Shown piece by piece: positions 51,734 to 61,014 of a stretch of DNA of 64,000 nt (position 1 is its first letter; every line of letters begins with the position of its first letter). The notes beneath the pieces are model-generated. The model saw only the letters and a list, made by a program, of their open reading frames with translations, had not been told where the DNA came from and did not search any database. The DNA comes from Sphingomonas sp. CCH9-E2. GTDB lineage: Bacteria; Pseudomonadota; Alphaproteobacteria; Sphingomonadales; Sphingomonadaceae. Location: positions 5,856 to 69,855 of the forward strand of contig NZ_LSJM01000305.1 of assembly GCF_001557215.1 (NCBI RefSeq), given 5' to 3'. The position numbers were made by a program, and so were the translations under genes.

Positions 51734-52662
51734 GGCGTGGGCCACGCGAAGTTGATGCCGTAGCGCGACTTCAAATAGTCGGGGAAGCTGTCGATCCCGT
51801 GCGCGGCGATGTGCATCCGCGCTTCGTCGATCTTGGCGTCCATCAGCATGAAGAACCAGAAGCCGTGCAGCGAATGCCACACGAACCCGCGTCGTCCGTC
51901 GAGAAAGCCGAGCCGCAGAAAATAACGCTGCACGAAATAGAGCACCGCGCGCAGGTAGAGCGGCGCCCCGCCATAGACTTTGTGGCGCAGGAACCGCTTG
52001 AACTTAGCCGCCGGCGTCACGGCGCCGGGCTCGTCATGGTCGCGCACCACGCCCTGTTCGCGCAGCACGAAATCGATCATCTGCAGCGTCGCATAGCGGT
52101 TATGCTTGTCGGTCCACCAGCCGATGTCGCGCAGATTCTCGTCGACCAGATCGCCGCCGATGATGCGTTCGACCCGGCCGCGCTCGATCAGCAATTTCTC
52201 GTCCATCCAGCGGCTCTCCATCCGCGCGCGACCCGGGCGCCACATGCGCGTCAGCCAGGTGCGGTAATAGCCGCCCCAGCGGATGAACTTGCCGCGAAAG
52301 ATCACCTTGAGCTTGAGGTCGAGCGCCGACACATCGTCGGGCAGCGCCGGGGTGCGGCTGCGCAGCGCGTCGAGCAGGCCCGGCTCCAGATATTCGTCGC
52401 AATCCATGCGCAGGATCCAGTCGGTGTCGATGCCGGTGTTGTCGGCACCCCATTGCACCTGCGCGCCATGCGTCGTGAACGGGTTCTGATAGACATCCGC
52501 GCCCAAGGACTTGGCGATCTCGACCGTACGGTCGGTCGAAAAGCTGTCGACCACGACGATGCGCCGCACCAGCGGACGAATCCGCTCGATGCACCGCGCG
52601 ATATGCACTTCCTCGTTAAAGGAAATGATCAGCGCGGTGATCGAAGGCGCGGCGGCGTCCAT
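51730..52662 (-). CDS. Glycosyltransferase family 2 (WaaE/KdtX-like)
   Basis: The 310-aa GT-A enzyme has the N-terminal nucleotide-binding part ITALIISFNEEVHIARCIERIRPLV and VDSFSTDRTVEIAKSLGADVY, with a DxD-type metal motif RMDCDEYLEPG. The rest has aromatic patches seen in WaaE-type enzymes. The ATG at 52662 couples with the oxidoreductase stop (TGATG). It is an inverting transferase; donor unknown. Confidence 0.88.
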   Translation of the reverse strand: MDAAAPSITALIISFNEEVHIARCIERIRPLVRRIVVVDSFSTDRTVEIAKSLGADVYQNPFTTHGAQVQWGADNTGIDTDWILRMDCDEYLEPGLLDALRSRTPALPDDVSALDLKLKVIFRGKFIRWGGYYRTWLTRMWRPGRARMESRWMDEKLLIERGRVERIIGGDLVDENLRDIGWWTDKHNRYATLQMIDFVLREQGVVRDHDEPGAVTPAAKFKRFLRHKVYGGAPLYLRAVLYFVQRYFLRLGFLDGRRGFVWHSLHGFWFFMLMDAKIDEARMHIAAHGIDSFPDYLKSRYGINFAWPTP

Positions 52663-54749
52663 CACACCCCGGCGATGTCGAGCGTCGCTTCGCTGACGGC
52701 GACCAGTTCATCGAGCGGGATCGGCGCGGCGGCACCGTCGCGGGCAGCGGCGTAGAACGCCTTGACCAGCCCCGCCTGTCCCTTGTCCTGCGCCGAGGCG
52801 GATTGCGTGCTGGTTTTGCCGCCGGTGGTGATGTGCAGCTTGCGGAAATCGTCGAGGCGCACGACCGTGCCGCTCGCGAAAATCTCCAGATATTCCTTGG
52901 GCAACGACGAGTCGCCGAGCGAGGAATAGAGGATCGTGCCGGTCGATCCGTCGGCAAAGCGCAGCACGGCGGAGACCGTGTCGTCGATTCCCTCTGGCCG
53001 GAAAGCGCTGACCGAGACCGGCGGGCCACCGGCGAGGAAGGTGAGCGCGTCGACGAAGTGACACGCCTCGCCCACGATGCGCCCGCCGCCCTGTGCGCCG
53101 TGCAGCCAGCTATCGCCCGGCACATGTCCGGCATTGACGCGATAGTGCATCGCGATCGGCCCGGCGCGCGAGGCGATCGCCGCCTTGGCCGCAATCATCA
53201 TCGGGGCGAAGCGGCGGTTGAAGCCGACCGTGAGCACGCCCGGTGCGCCTTCGGCCGCCGCAACGACATCGGCGAGCTGCTCATGGTCGAGCGCCAGTGG
53301 CTTTTCGACGAACACATGCTTGCCCGCACGCAGCGCAGCGGCGGCGAGGCTGGCATGGCTGTCGTGGCGCGTCGCGATGAACACGCAATCGGTGTCGGCA
53401 TCGTCCAGCACCGTCTGCGGATCGGTCGCGGCGTTGGCGAAGCCCTCGCGCTGCGCGGCGTCATGCGCCGACAGGCCGGTAGAGGTGACGACGGTGGTCA
53501 GCCGCTCCTTGCTCGCTTTCTTGAGCGCGGGGACCAGCACCGACTTGGCATAGTTGCCGAAGCCGATGAAGGCGGTGCCGCGCCCGGTCGCCGCGCTCGA
53601 GGCATTGACCGGGATCGAGCGCGCGATCGGCACCGGGCTCTCGGGATAGGTCAGCAGGATCGCGAGGAATGGCTCGTCGGTGTCCATCAGCTTATAGGCC
53701 GCTTCCGCCTCGGCGATCGGGAAGCGGTGGGTGACCAGCTTGAGCGGGGTCACGCGGCCTTCGGCGACCAGCTCCAGAAACGCCTGCATGTTGCGCTGTT
53801 CGGTCCAGCGGACATAGGCGAGCGGATAGTCATGCCCCTCCAGCTCATAGGCCGGATCGTGGCGCCCGGGGCCGTAGGACATCGACAGGCGCAGATCGAG
53901 CTCGCGCTTGTAGAAGGGTTCGCGCTCGATCTCCATGCCGGTCAGGCCGACCATGACGACGCGGCCCTTCATCCGGCTGATCTCGGCGGCCTGATTGGGC
54001 GGGCTCGAGGATTTGCTCGACGCGGTGACGATGACGGCGTCCGCGCCATAGCCCTCGGTAAAGCCGCGCACCGCCTCGTCCAGCGCGTCGCTGACCGCGA
54101 CATCCGCGCCCATTTCCAGCGCAAGCTTGGCGCGGCCGGGATTGGGATCGAAGCCGAGCACGCGGCAGCCATTGGCTTTTAGCAGCTGGACGGTGAGCTG
54201 GCCGATCAGGCCGAGCCCCATGACGACGACGCGCTCGCCGAGCGTGGGGTTGGCGACGCGCACGCCCTGCAGCGCGATCGCGCCGAGCGTGACGAAGCTC
54301 GCCGCCTCGTCGCACACGCCCGCGGGGATGCGGACCGACAGGTTCTTGGGCACCGCATTATATTCGGCGTGGTTGGCCACGGCCGCGCCGGCACAGGCGA
54401 TGCGGTCGCCGACGGCATAGCCGCCCGCTTCGGCGCCCGCCTCGACCACCGTTCCGGCGAGGCTGTAGCCGAGCGGGATCGGAGTATCGAGCTTGGCGAA
54501 CACCTTCTGCACCGTGGGCAGCAGCCCTTCGTTGCGGACCTTTTGCAGCGTCTTGCGCACCAGATCGGGCCGCGCCATCGCCTTGCCTGCGAGCGAGCTG
54601 CGCGCGAGGTCGATGATCTGCTTCTCGGTCCCCGCGCTGATCAGCGAGACGCGCGTCGCGACCAGATTGCGGCCACGGCCCGAACGCGGCACCGGCGCTT
54701 CGATCAGGCGCAGCACGCCGCTGCGATAATTTTGTTCGACCTGTTTCAC
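52662..54749 (-). CDS. Bi-domain oxidoreductase: MDR-type dehydrogenase fused to Gfo/Idh/MocA
   Basis: The 695-aa protein has an N-terminal MDR (zinc-alcohol-dehydrogenase-like) module to about residue 370, with GYSLAGTVVEAGAEAGGYAVGDRI and nucleotide motif GLGLIGQLTVQLL. A Gfo/Idh/MocA module follows from about 385, with FIGFGNYAKSVLVPAL and EKPLALDHEQ. The MDR half lacks the usual GHE zinc ligands. This fusion is repeatedly found beside a heparinase II/III gene in EPS loci, as it is here (the heparinase stop is immediately upstream). The substrate sugar is unknown. Confidence 0.88.
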   Translation of the reverse strand: MKQVEQNYRSGVLRLIEAPVPRSGRGRNLVATRVSLISAGTEKQIIDLARSSLAGKAMARPDLVRKTLQKVRNEGLLPTVQKVFAKLDTPIPLGYSLAGTVVEAGAEAGGYAVGDRIACAGAAVANHAEYNAVPKNLSVRIPAGVCDEAASFVTLGAIALQGVRVANPTLGERVVVMGLGLIGQLTVQLLKANGCRVLGFDPNPGRAKLALEMGADVAVSDALDEAVRGFTEGYGADAVIVTASSKSSSPPNQAAEISRMKGRVVMVGLTGMEIEREPFYKRELDLRLSMSYGPGRHDPAYELEGHDYPLAYVRWTEQRNMQAFLELVAEGRVTPLKLVTHRFPIAEAEAAYKLMDTDEPFLAILLTYPESPVPIARSIPVNASSAATGRGTAFIGFGNYAKSVLVPALKKASKERLTTVVTSTGLSAHDAAQREGFANAATDPQTVLDDADTDCVFIATRHDSHASLAAAALRAGKHVFVEKPLALDHEQLADVVAAAEGAPGVLTVGFNRRFAPMMIAAKAAIASRAGPIAMHYRVNAGHVPGDSWLHGAQGGGRIVGEACHFVDALTFLAGGPPVSVSAFRPEGIDDTVSAVLRFADGSTGTILYSSLGDSSLPKEYLEIFASGTVVRLDDFRKLHITTGGKTSTQSASAQDKGQAGLVKAFYAAARDGAAAPIPLDELVAVSEATLDIAGV

Positions 54750-56447
54750 TTAAGCCCCGTTTTCCCCGACCGACGCGGCCATGAATATGACCTCGCTCTC
54801 AAAACAACCGTCCGGGAGTGTCAAGCACAGACGTTGCGTGGATGATTCGTGGCCCATGTCGGGCCACCATGTTGCAGCTTCGAGACGCAGTGGCTGCGAT
54901 GCGTGGATGGTGAGCTGGGCATCGCCCCGGCGCAGCGTTGCGGTGGTGCCGTCGAGTGTCGCTTCGCACTCCGGGTGGAGCAGCATCCGCCAGCTGGCCG
55001 AGTGCGATACCGCGCCCTCGATCCGGTCGTGCAGGCGGATCGTATCGCCGTGCGCTTCGATCCGGCGGCTGACAATCGGGCGGCCTGGAAGGTGCGCATA
55101 GCCGTCATGGCCACCCGCCAGCGTGAGCGCGTCGGGCTGGACCTCGGCCTCGCTCACCCAGACGCGCGGACGGCGGCCGCAGCGGAAGGCACCGAAGAAA
55201 TCGGCCGGTTCTGCGCCGTCGATGGCGAGGACATTGTGATGGTGCGCGCTGCGGCTCTGGTCGCGGCGGGTGCCGGGGACATATTCGAACACGCCCTGAT
55301 CGACGATCATCCGCTGGCCCGCGACCGACAGCTCGATGCTGCCGATATCGCCATGCGCATGGGCGGGCAGGTCGTCGGGACCGATCCGGCCCTGGTCGGC
55401 GATCAGCGTGAGGAGTTGAGTGTGCAGCCCGAAATAGCCGGCGGTCGGGAGCGCGAAGCCGCCCTGAGGTTGCGGAACCGCGCGCCCGGTGGAGCCGGTG
55501 TAGGCGGTCAGGCACTCGACGGGCGCATAGGCCATGGTCAGCCCGGCATCGTTGAACAGCGCAGGGGCGCCATCGGGATGCGCGAGCAAGACAGTCGCGC
55601 GCGCCATGCCGTCGAGGGCACGGTCGAGCGCTGGGGGTGCTGCGGGGCCGAGCGCGTCGCGCGTCTCGATCAGGTCGGCGAACACCTGCGCATGGTAGGA
55701 CGGCGAGCGCTCATAATGCACGCCATCGGCCAGCACCTGCCGCGCGAGTTCCTTGTCGAGCAGGTCGAGCGCCCGGGCACGCCAGCGTTCGGCGATTGCG
55801 CCAGAGAAGAACGCCGCGCCCCAGCTCAACGCCTTGATATTCTTGACGAGGTGGTTGCCGCCAATGTCGAGTTCGAGATTGCGTTCGAGGAACGCCAGTT
55901 GCTGCGCGAGGCTGGCATGGATCGGGCCGAGTGCGGGATCGGCGCGGTCGATACCCCACGCCGCAATCCGCTGCATCCACACGACGACACGGAGCGACAG
56001 CGTGTAGCTGTTCCAGCTGTCGTGCCAGTAACCCGGCTGCCAGGGCGGGTTGGCGGCGATCCACTGGTTGATCAGGTCCACGCCCGCAGCGGCGTCGAGC
56101 CCCTCCAGATACTCCATATAATGGAGGTTCATCCGCCACAGCTGGTTGGCGACGCCGGGGCCGGGGGCGTCCCAGTCGATCGTCTCGCCCATATCGACCG
56201 CGCGGCCAAGGAAGGTGAAGCGCCAGCCAGTGGCGGTGCGCTCGACCTGTCCGGTGCGCGGTGGAAAGCGGGGAGCGGGCGGATTTGGCGCGGGTTGGAG
56301 CTGACCCGGCGCAAGGCCGTCGAGGCTGGGCGGGCTTTTCAACGAGCGACGCCGCTGGACCGTCAACCGCGCGCGGGCGAGCAGCTGACCGACCGGCACA
56401 TGGCGGGCAAAGGCGATGCTGCGGCGTAGGCGGGTGAGGCGGCTCAT
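54750..56447 (-). CDS. Heparinase II/III-family protein (polysaccharide lyase-like)
   Basis: The 565-aa protein has an N-terminal helical toroid (WDSWNSYTLSLRVVVWMQRI and ELDIGGNHLVKNIKALSWGAAFF) and a C-terminal beta-sheet heparinase domain with DLPAHAHGDIGSIELSVAGQRMIVDQGVFEY and SRSAHHHNVLAIDG. No signal peptide is apparent, so it is probably cytoplasmic. It may trim or edit polysaccharide, or act as an epimerase or lyase on uronate residues. Its stop abuts the start of the bi-domain oxidoreductase. Confidence 0.88.
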   Translation of the reverse strand: MSRLTRLRRSIAFARHVPVGQLLARARLTVQRRRSLKSPPSLDGLAPGQLQPAPNPPAPRFPPRTGQVERTATGWRFTFLGRAVDMGETIDWDAPGPGVANQLWRMNLHYMEYLEGLDAAAGVDLINQWIAANPPWQPGYWHDSWNSYTLSLRVVVWMQRIAAWGIDRADPALGPIHASLAQQLAFLERNLELDIGGNHLVKNIKALSWGAAFFSGAIAERWRARALDLLDKELARQVLADGVHYERSPSYHAQVFADLIETRDALGPAAPPALDRALDGMARATVLLAHPDGAPALFNDAGLTMAYAPVECLTAYTGSTGRAVPQPQGGFALPTAGYFGLHTQLLTLIADQGRIGPDDLPAHAHGDIGSIELSVAGQRMIVDQGVFEYVPGTRRDQSRSAHHHNVLAIDGAEPADFFGAFRCGRRPRVWVSEAEVQPDALTLAGGHDGYAHLPGRPIVSRRIEAHGDTIRLHDRIEGAVSHSASWRMLLHPECEATLDGTTATLRRGDAQLTIHASQPLRLEAATWWPDMGHESSTQRLCLTLPDGCFESEVIFMAASVGENGA

Positions 56448-57670
56448 CGTGCCGCCACCAGCGCCTGCATCTCGCCCAGCAGTCGTTCGGCGAGGACGCG
56501 GCGGTCGAATTCACGCGCGACGAAGCTGCGGCCCGATTCGCCGAGCTGTGCGGCAAAGGCCCGGTCGTCTGCCAGCCGCGTCACCGCCGCCGCCAGCTCC
56601 GCCGCCGATTCGGGCGTGATCGCGATCCCCGCGCCACCCGCTTCCATCAGTGCCTTGGCCTCGCCCTCGACCCCCAGGATCATCGGGCAGGCCATCGCCA
56701 TTGCCTCGAACATCTTGGATGGGATCACCGTCTTGAACGTGTCGACCCGGCGCAGCAGCACCAGAGCCGCGTCGCTCGCCGCCCAGATGCCGGGCATCGC
56801 CGATTTGGGCTGCTGGCCGAGCATCACGACGTTCGACAGGCCACGCGCGGCGACTTCGGCCACCAGCCGCTCGCGCTCCGCCCCGTCGCCGACCAGCAGG
56901 AAGGCGATGTCGCTGCGGTCGCGCAGCAATTCCGCCGCCTCCAGCACCGTGTCCAGCTTATGCGCCATGCCGTGCGTGCCGACATAGGCGGCGACGAACT
57001 TGTCGGTCAGGCCGTGCGCGGCGCGGAATTCGGCCTCCGCCGCCGCATCGGGGGTGGTGAAGGTGGTGAGATCGACGCCGTTCTTGACCACCGCGATCGG
57101 TCCGTCGCCCCGGCGTTCGCGGATATGCGGCACGAATCCGTCGGTGACCGACACGACCAGATCAGCCTGACGATAGGCAAAGGCCTCGATCGCCTCGAGC
57201 AGCTTGATCGCCGCGCCGCGCTGCATCGCGCCGACGGTGACGATGCTCTCGGGCCAAAGATCGCGGATTTCGAGCACCCACGGACGCCGCTTGCGCTTGA
57301 GCAGCCATCCGGCGAGCCCGCAGAAGAATTGCGGGGAGGTGGAGAGGACGACATCGGTCTTGGGCAGCCGCCACATCCACAGCAGCACCGACAGCAGATA
57401 GGACACATAATTGGCGATGCGCGGCAGAAAGCCTTCATTGGCCGCAAGCCAGGTCCACAGCCGGATGACGCGCACCCCGTCGCGTTCCTCTTCCTGCCAC
57501 AGCCGGTTGCGATAGCCGGGATAGGCGCGACCGGTGGGGTGGTTGGGGACGCAGGTGACGACGGTCACCTCATGCCCCGACTCTGCCCAGACGCGCGCAT
57601 GCTCCGACAGGCGCGACGCGGGGGCGTTCACCTCGGGCGGGTAATAATGGGTAAGAACGAGGATTTGCAT
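56444..57670 (-). CDS. Glycosyltransferase family 4 (WcaI-like)
   Basis: The 408-aa enzyme opens MQILVLTHYYPPEVNAPASRLSEHARVWAESGHEVTVVT, with PNHPTGRAYPGYRN, the usual start of WcaI-type GT4 proteins. AYVGTHGMAHKLDTVLEAAELL and LGVEGEAKALMEAGGAGIAI mark the C-terminal half. Its stop overlaps the heparinase start by 4 nt. Donor unknown. Confidence 0.9.
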   Translation of the reverse strand: MQILVLTHYYPPEVNAPASRLSEHARVWAESGHEVTVVTCVPNHPTGRAYPGYRNRLWQEEERDGVRVIRLWTWLAANEGFLPRIANYVSYLLSVLLWMWRLPKTDVVLSTSPQFFCGLAGWLLKRKRRPWVLEIRDLWPESIVTVGAMQRGAAIKLLEAIEAFAYRQADLVVSVTDGFVPHIRERRGDGPIAVVKNGVDLTTFTTPDAAAEAEFRAAHGLTDKFVAAYVGTHGMAHKLDTVLEAAELLRDRSDIAFLLVGDGAERERLVAEVAARGLSNVVMLGQQPKSAMPGIWAASDAALVLLRRVDTFKTVIPSKMFEAMAMACPMILGVEGEAKALMEAGGAGIAITPESAAELAAAVTRLADDRAFAAQLGESGRSFVAREFDRRVLAERLLGEMQALVAAR

Positions 57671-57683
57671 CGCGGCGGCGCGG

Positions 57684-59492
57684 TCAGGCGGCGAGGCGCG
57701 CAGGATCGCCGAAATAACGCGCCAGCGCCTCGCCCGACCATTCGCGGCCCGATCGACGGGTGCGAATATCCTTGGTCGCGCCTTTCAGCCAGCCGGTGAC
57801 GGGAATGCCGAAGCCGGTCTTGGGCTTGTTGAGAATCGCGTCGGGCAGCGGCGTGGACGGCGCAGTGCCGAGCATCGCCTTGCCCGCGCCCGGCGTCAGG
57901 CCCGGCAGGATCGGGGCGAGCGCCCGGAGCAGCGTGAAATCGACCAGCGGCACGCGGATCTCCAGCGAATGCGCCATGCCCGCCCAGTCCGAATCGCGCA
58001 GCAGCTGGTTGCGCATATAGTTGCACGATTCGAGCGCGGCGACGCGGCCATTGGCGCTGCCCGGATCGGGGGTCATGGTCGCGGCGATCAGCCCCTCGGG
58101 ATCAAGCTCGGCCAGCCCCTGTGCGGCCAGCCCCGCGTCCATCGCGCCGTCCAGTTCGAACGGCAACAGCACCGCGCGGCGCAGCAGATAGGTGCCCGCC
58201 CAGCTGCGCGGCAGATCGAGCAGTCCGGCGAGCTTGGGGTTGCGCGCGAGCAGGCCGGGGGCGAGCAGCTTCAAGATCCCGCGGCTCGCGCTCCCCGCAC
58301 CGGGCACATGCGCGACGGGCCCGAACACCCGGCGCGTCTGCGGGATGGTGCGGAATGTGGAGTAGCCCGCAAGCAGCTCGTCACCGCCAAGGCCCGACAG
58401 CGCGACCTTGAGCCCCAGTTCGCGCGTCGCCTTGCTCACGAACCAGCTGTTGATCCCGTCGATCGTCGGCTGGTCCATTGCCGCGAAGATCGCGGGCAGG
58501 TCGCCGCGAAACTCCTCGGCGCTGATCTGGCGGACATGATGCTCGACGTCATAGAGCGCCGCGACCGATGCCGCGCCGGGGACCTCGTCGGCGGGTGTTC
58601 CGGCAAATTCGGGGAAGGCGAGGGTGCAGGCGCGGATGCGCTGGGCGCCGCAGTCGCGCATCAGACCGACCAGCGCGCCCGAATCGACGCCGCTCGACAG
58701 GAATGCGCCGACCTCGACATCGGCGACCATATGGTGTCGCACGCTGTCGCGCAGCGCTTCGGCGACGTCGACCGTCCCGCCGTCCCGCCCGTCCGCAATC
58801 GCCTGCGCGACCGAGGCATAGCGGACCGGTTCGCCGACGCCGCTCGCGTCGACCGTGATCCAGCTGCCTGCCGGGACCGCGCGGATCGCGCGATAGATGG
58901 TGAAAGGCTCGGGCACCGACCCCATCAGGTGGAAGCCGGTGAGACCAGCGGGCGACGGCTCACGCGAGATCGACGGGTCGGCGATCAGCGCCTTGACCTG
59001 CGATGCAAAGGCGATCCGGCCGTTCACATCGGCATAGTAAAGCGGCTTGATGCCATAGGGGTCGCGCGCCAGCGTCAGGCGGCGCTCGCGCGCGTCCCAG
59101 ATGGCGAAGGCGAACATGCCGCGCAGCCGCGTCAGCATCGCCGGCCCGTGCGCGGCGAACAGCGCGAGCAGCACTTCGGTATCCGATCCGCTGGCGAAAC
59201 AGTGGCCCTGTGCCTCCATCTCGGCGCGCAGCGACTGATAGTTGTAGATCTCGCCGTTGAAGACGAGGCTGTAGCGCTCGGCGGCGTCGTGCATCGGCTG
59301 CGCGCCGCCATCGCTCAGATCGATGATCGACAGGCGGCGATGCGCCAGGCCGATGCGCGCGTCGGCATCGATCCACAGGCCGACACCATCCGGCCCGCGC
59401 GCCGCCATCGCATCGCGCACCGCAATCAGCCGTTCGGGGGCGACTGCAAGCGCGCTGTCGCGATGCGCGAACATGCCGGCGATCCCGCACAT
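57684..59492 (-). CDS. asnB: Glutamine-hydrolysing asparagine-synthetase-like amidotransferase 2
   Basis: The 602-aa protein starts MCGIAGMFA with nucleophile Cys2; RGPDGVGLWI and FNGEIYNYQSL follow. The synthetase half has the PP-loop GAFLSSGVDSGALVG, ALSGLGGDELLAGY and VPLVDFTLL. It differs clearly from copy 1 (about 13 kb away) in length and in the PP-loop. It sits between a Wzy candidate and a GT4, fitting sugar amidation or another ligation in EPS assembly. Confidence 0.85.
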   Translation of the reverse strand: MCGIAGMFAHRDSALAVAPERLIAVRDAMAARGPDGVGLWIDADARIGLAHRRLSIIDLSDGGAQPMHDAAERYSLVFNGEIYNYQSLRAEMEAQGHCFASGSDTEVLLALFAAHGPAMLTRLRGMFAFAIWDARERRLTLARDPYGIKPLYYADVNGRIAFASQVKALIADPSISREPSPAGLTGFHLMGSVPEPFTIYRAIRAVPAGSWITVDASGVGEPVRYASVAQAIADGRDGGTVDVAEALRDSVRHHMVADVEVGAFLSSGVDSGALVGLMRDCGAQRIRACTLAFPEFAGTPADEVPGAASVAALYDVEHHVRQISAEEFRGDLPAIFAAMDQPTIDGINSWFVSKATRELGLKVALSGLGGDELLAGYSTFRTIPQTRRVFGPVAHVPGAGSASRGILKLLAPGLLARNPKLAGLLDLPRSWAGTYLLRRAVLLPFELDGAMDAGLAAQGLAELDPEGLIAATMTPDPGSANGRVAALESCNYMRNQLLRDSDWAGMAHSLEIRVPLVDFTLLRALAPILPGLTPGAGKAMLGTAPSTPLPDAILNKPKTGFGIPVTGWLKGATKDIRTRRSGREWSGEALARYFGDPARLAA

Positions 59493-59496
59493 CGGA

Positions 59497-61014
59497 TCAG
59501 ACGTCCGTCCGCGGCGGCAGCAGCCGGTTGGCGAAATAGAGCAGCACGTGCAGCACCACAGCCGCGCTGATCGGTCCGATAATGTCGGGCACCAGCATCC
59601 CGTCGATGCGCGATCCGGTCCGCAACCCCAGCGCGACGACCAGCAGCAGATGCCACGCCTCCCGCTGCAGCGCGACGACATTGTAGATCGACCACAGGGC
59701 CAGGATCGGGGCGGTCAGCGCGGCGAACAACACGATACCCAGCCAGCCAAAGGTCCAATACGCCTCTGCCGGAATGCTCGGGCTGGTCGACGAGTTATAG
59801 TTGCCGTTGGCGCGGAAGGTGAACTCGCGCCCGATGTCGGTGATCACCGGCTTGTCGGGATAGACCAGGCGCGGGATCCACACGATGAAGATGTCGCGTA
59901 GCGTATCCCCGGGAATACCCTGGTCGTAGAGGCTGATCGCAAAGGTGCCGGCGTTGACGTAGCTGAGCCGCGCCCAGCCAATCTGATAGTCCTGAAGGTC
60001 GTCACGTGCCTGATTGTCGCCCGTGGCGCGTGCGCTCAGCACCTGCGTCGTTTCGGACAGCACCGCGCGCCCCTCGTTGCTGCGCGTGACCAATCCGCGC
60101 GCATCGGTAACGACGTCGGCGATCCCGAAGTAAAATGGGACCATGATCCCAATTACCAGCAACAGCCGGCGCAGCGTCACGCGATGGTAGAGATAGGCGA
60201 TCGGCAGCATCATCGCCGGAAAGATCGCGGCATATTTGCTGAGCTGGATCAGACCAACGATTGAGTCGATGATGGTCAGCGCCAGAATAAGCCAGACCCA
60301 GCGTGGGCGATTGTTGCGGAGCGCCCAATAGCCGATCAAAAAATAGCCGACATAAGCAAGCTGGCCGATCTGAACGATGATGTTCGGAACTGTGAAAGAA
60401 ACGATCTGAAGCGTGGCAGGGTAGATGAGCAGATAGTTTGCTGCACTCCCGACGCCCAAAAAGGTAAAGCCGATCGTCTCGGTGGTCAGATTGCACGGCG
60501 AGATGAACCGCAGCGTCTTGCCCGACAGGCTGCGCGCGCGGAGCGGCCCGATAATGCCGAGCGTGAACAAGAGGATCGTGGCATGGAATATCGCGACCAC
60601 GAGGTTGAACTTGAGCACGTCCCGCGGGAAAAAGTCGAAGAAAGATGCGAGCAGATCGCGCGTTTCGGCGTTGAGGAACAGCGTGACGAGCGATCCGACG
60701 CCGAGATAACCGACCACCCCGACGCGATACCAAAGCAATGGCGACCATAGTGTGTAGCGATTGGTCGTGACCATCTTGTACACGGCCAGCCCCACCACGA
60801 CCGACAGAATGACCGGCCCGACATAGTTGGCGACCAGTGCGGCTGTCGAACCATAGGCAATCGCGATGCCATAGAAGATCAGCAGCGCGAAGGTGCCCGC
60901 GATTTCACCGATGCCCGGCGTCAGCCCCAGCATCGGATCGCCGTCCGCCTTATGGACAGTCGGCGTCGGCGCGCTGCGATACCGGTCGAGCCAGTTGGCG
61001 GCGATCGCGCCCAT
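59497..61014 (-). CDS. Oligosaccharide repeat-unit polymerase candidate (Wzy-like)
   Basis: The 505-aa protein has 10-12 hydrophobic segments, including VGPVILSVVVGLAVYKMV and WVWLILALTIIDSIVG. A large periplasmic loop with DIFIVWIPRLVYPDKPVITDIGREF is typical of the oligosaccharide-polymerase family (Wzy/WzyE-like), where PRxxxPxKP is recognisable. It would polymerise repeat units on the periplasmic side. The stop of the FkbM gene overlaps its start. Confidence 0.8.
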   Translation of the reverse strand: MGAIAANWLDRYRSAPTPTVHKADGDPMLGLTPGIGEIAGTFALLIFYGIAIAYGSTAALVANYVGPVILSVVVGLAVYKMVTTNRYTLWSPLLWYRVGVVGYLGVGSLVTLFLNAETRDLLASFFDFFPRDVLKFNLVVAIFHATILLFTLGIIGPLRARSLSGKTLRFISPCNLTTETIGFTFLGVGSAANYLLIYPATLQIVSFTVPNIIVQIGQLAYVGYFLIGYWALRNNRPRWVWLILALTIIDSIVGLIQLSKYAAIFPAMMLPIAYLYHRVTLRRLLLVIGIMVPFYFGIADVVTDARGLVTRSNEGRAVLSETTQVLSARATGDNQARDDLQDYQIGWARLSYVNAGTFAISLYDQGIPGDTLRDIFIVWIPRLVYPDKPVITDIGREFTFRANGNYNSSTSPSIPAEAYWTFGWLGIVLFAALTAPILALWSIYNVVALQREAWHLLLVVALGLRTGSRIDGMLVPDIIGPISAAVVLHVLLYFANRLLPPRTDV

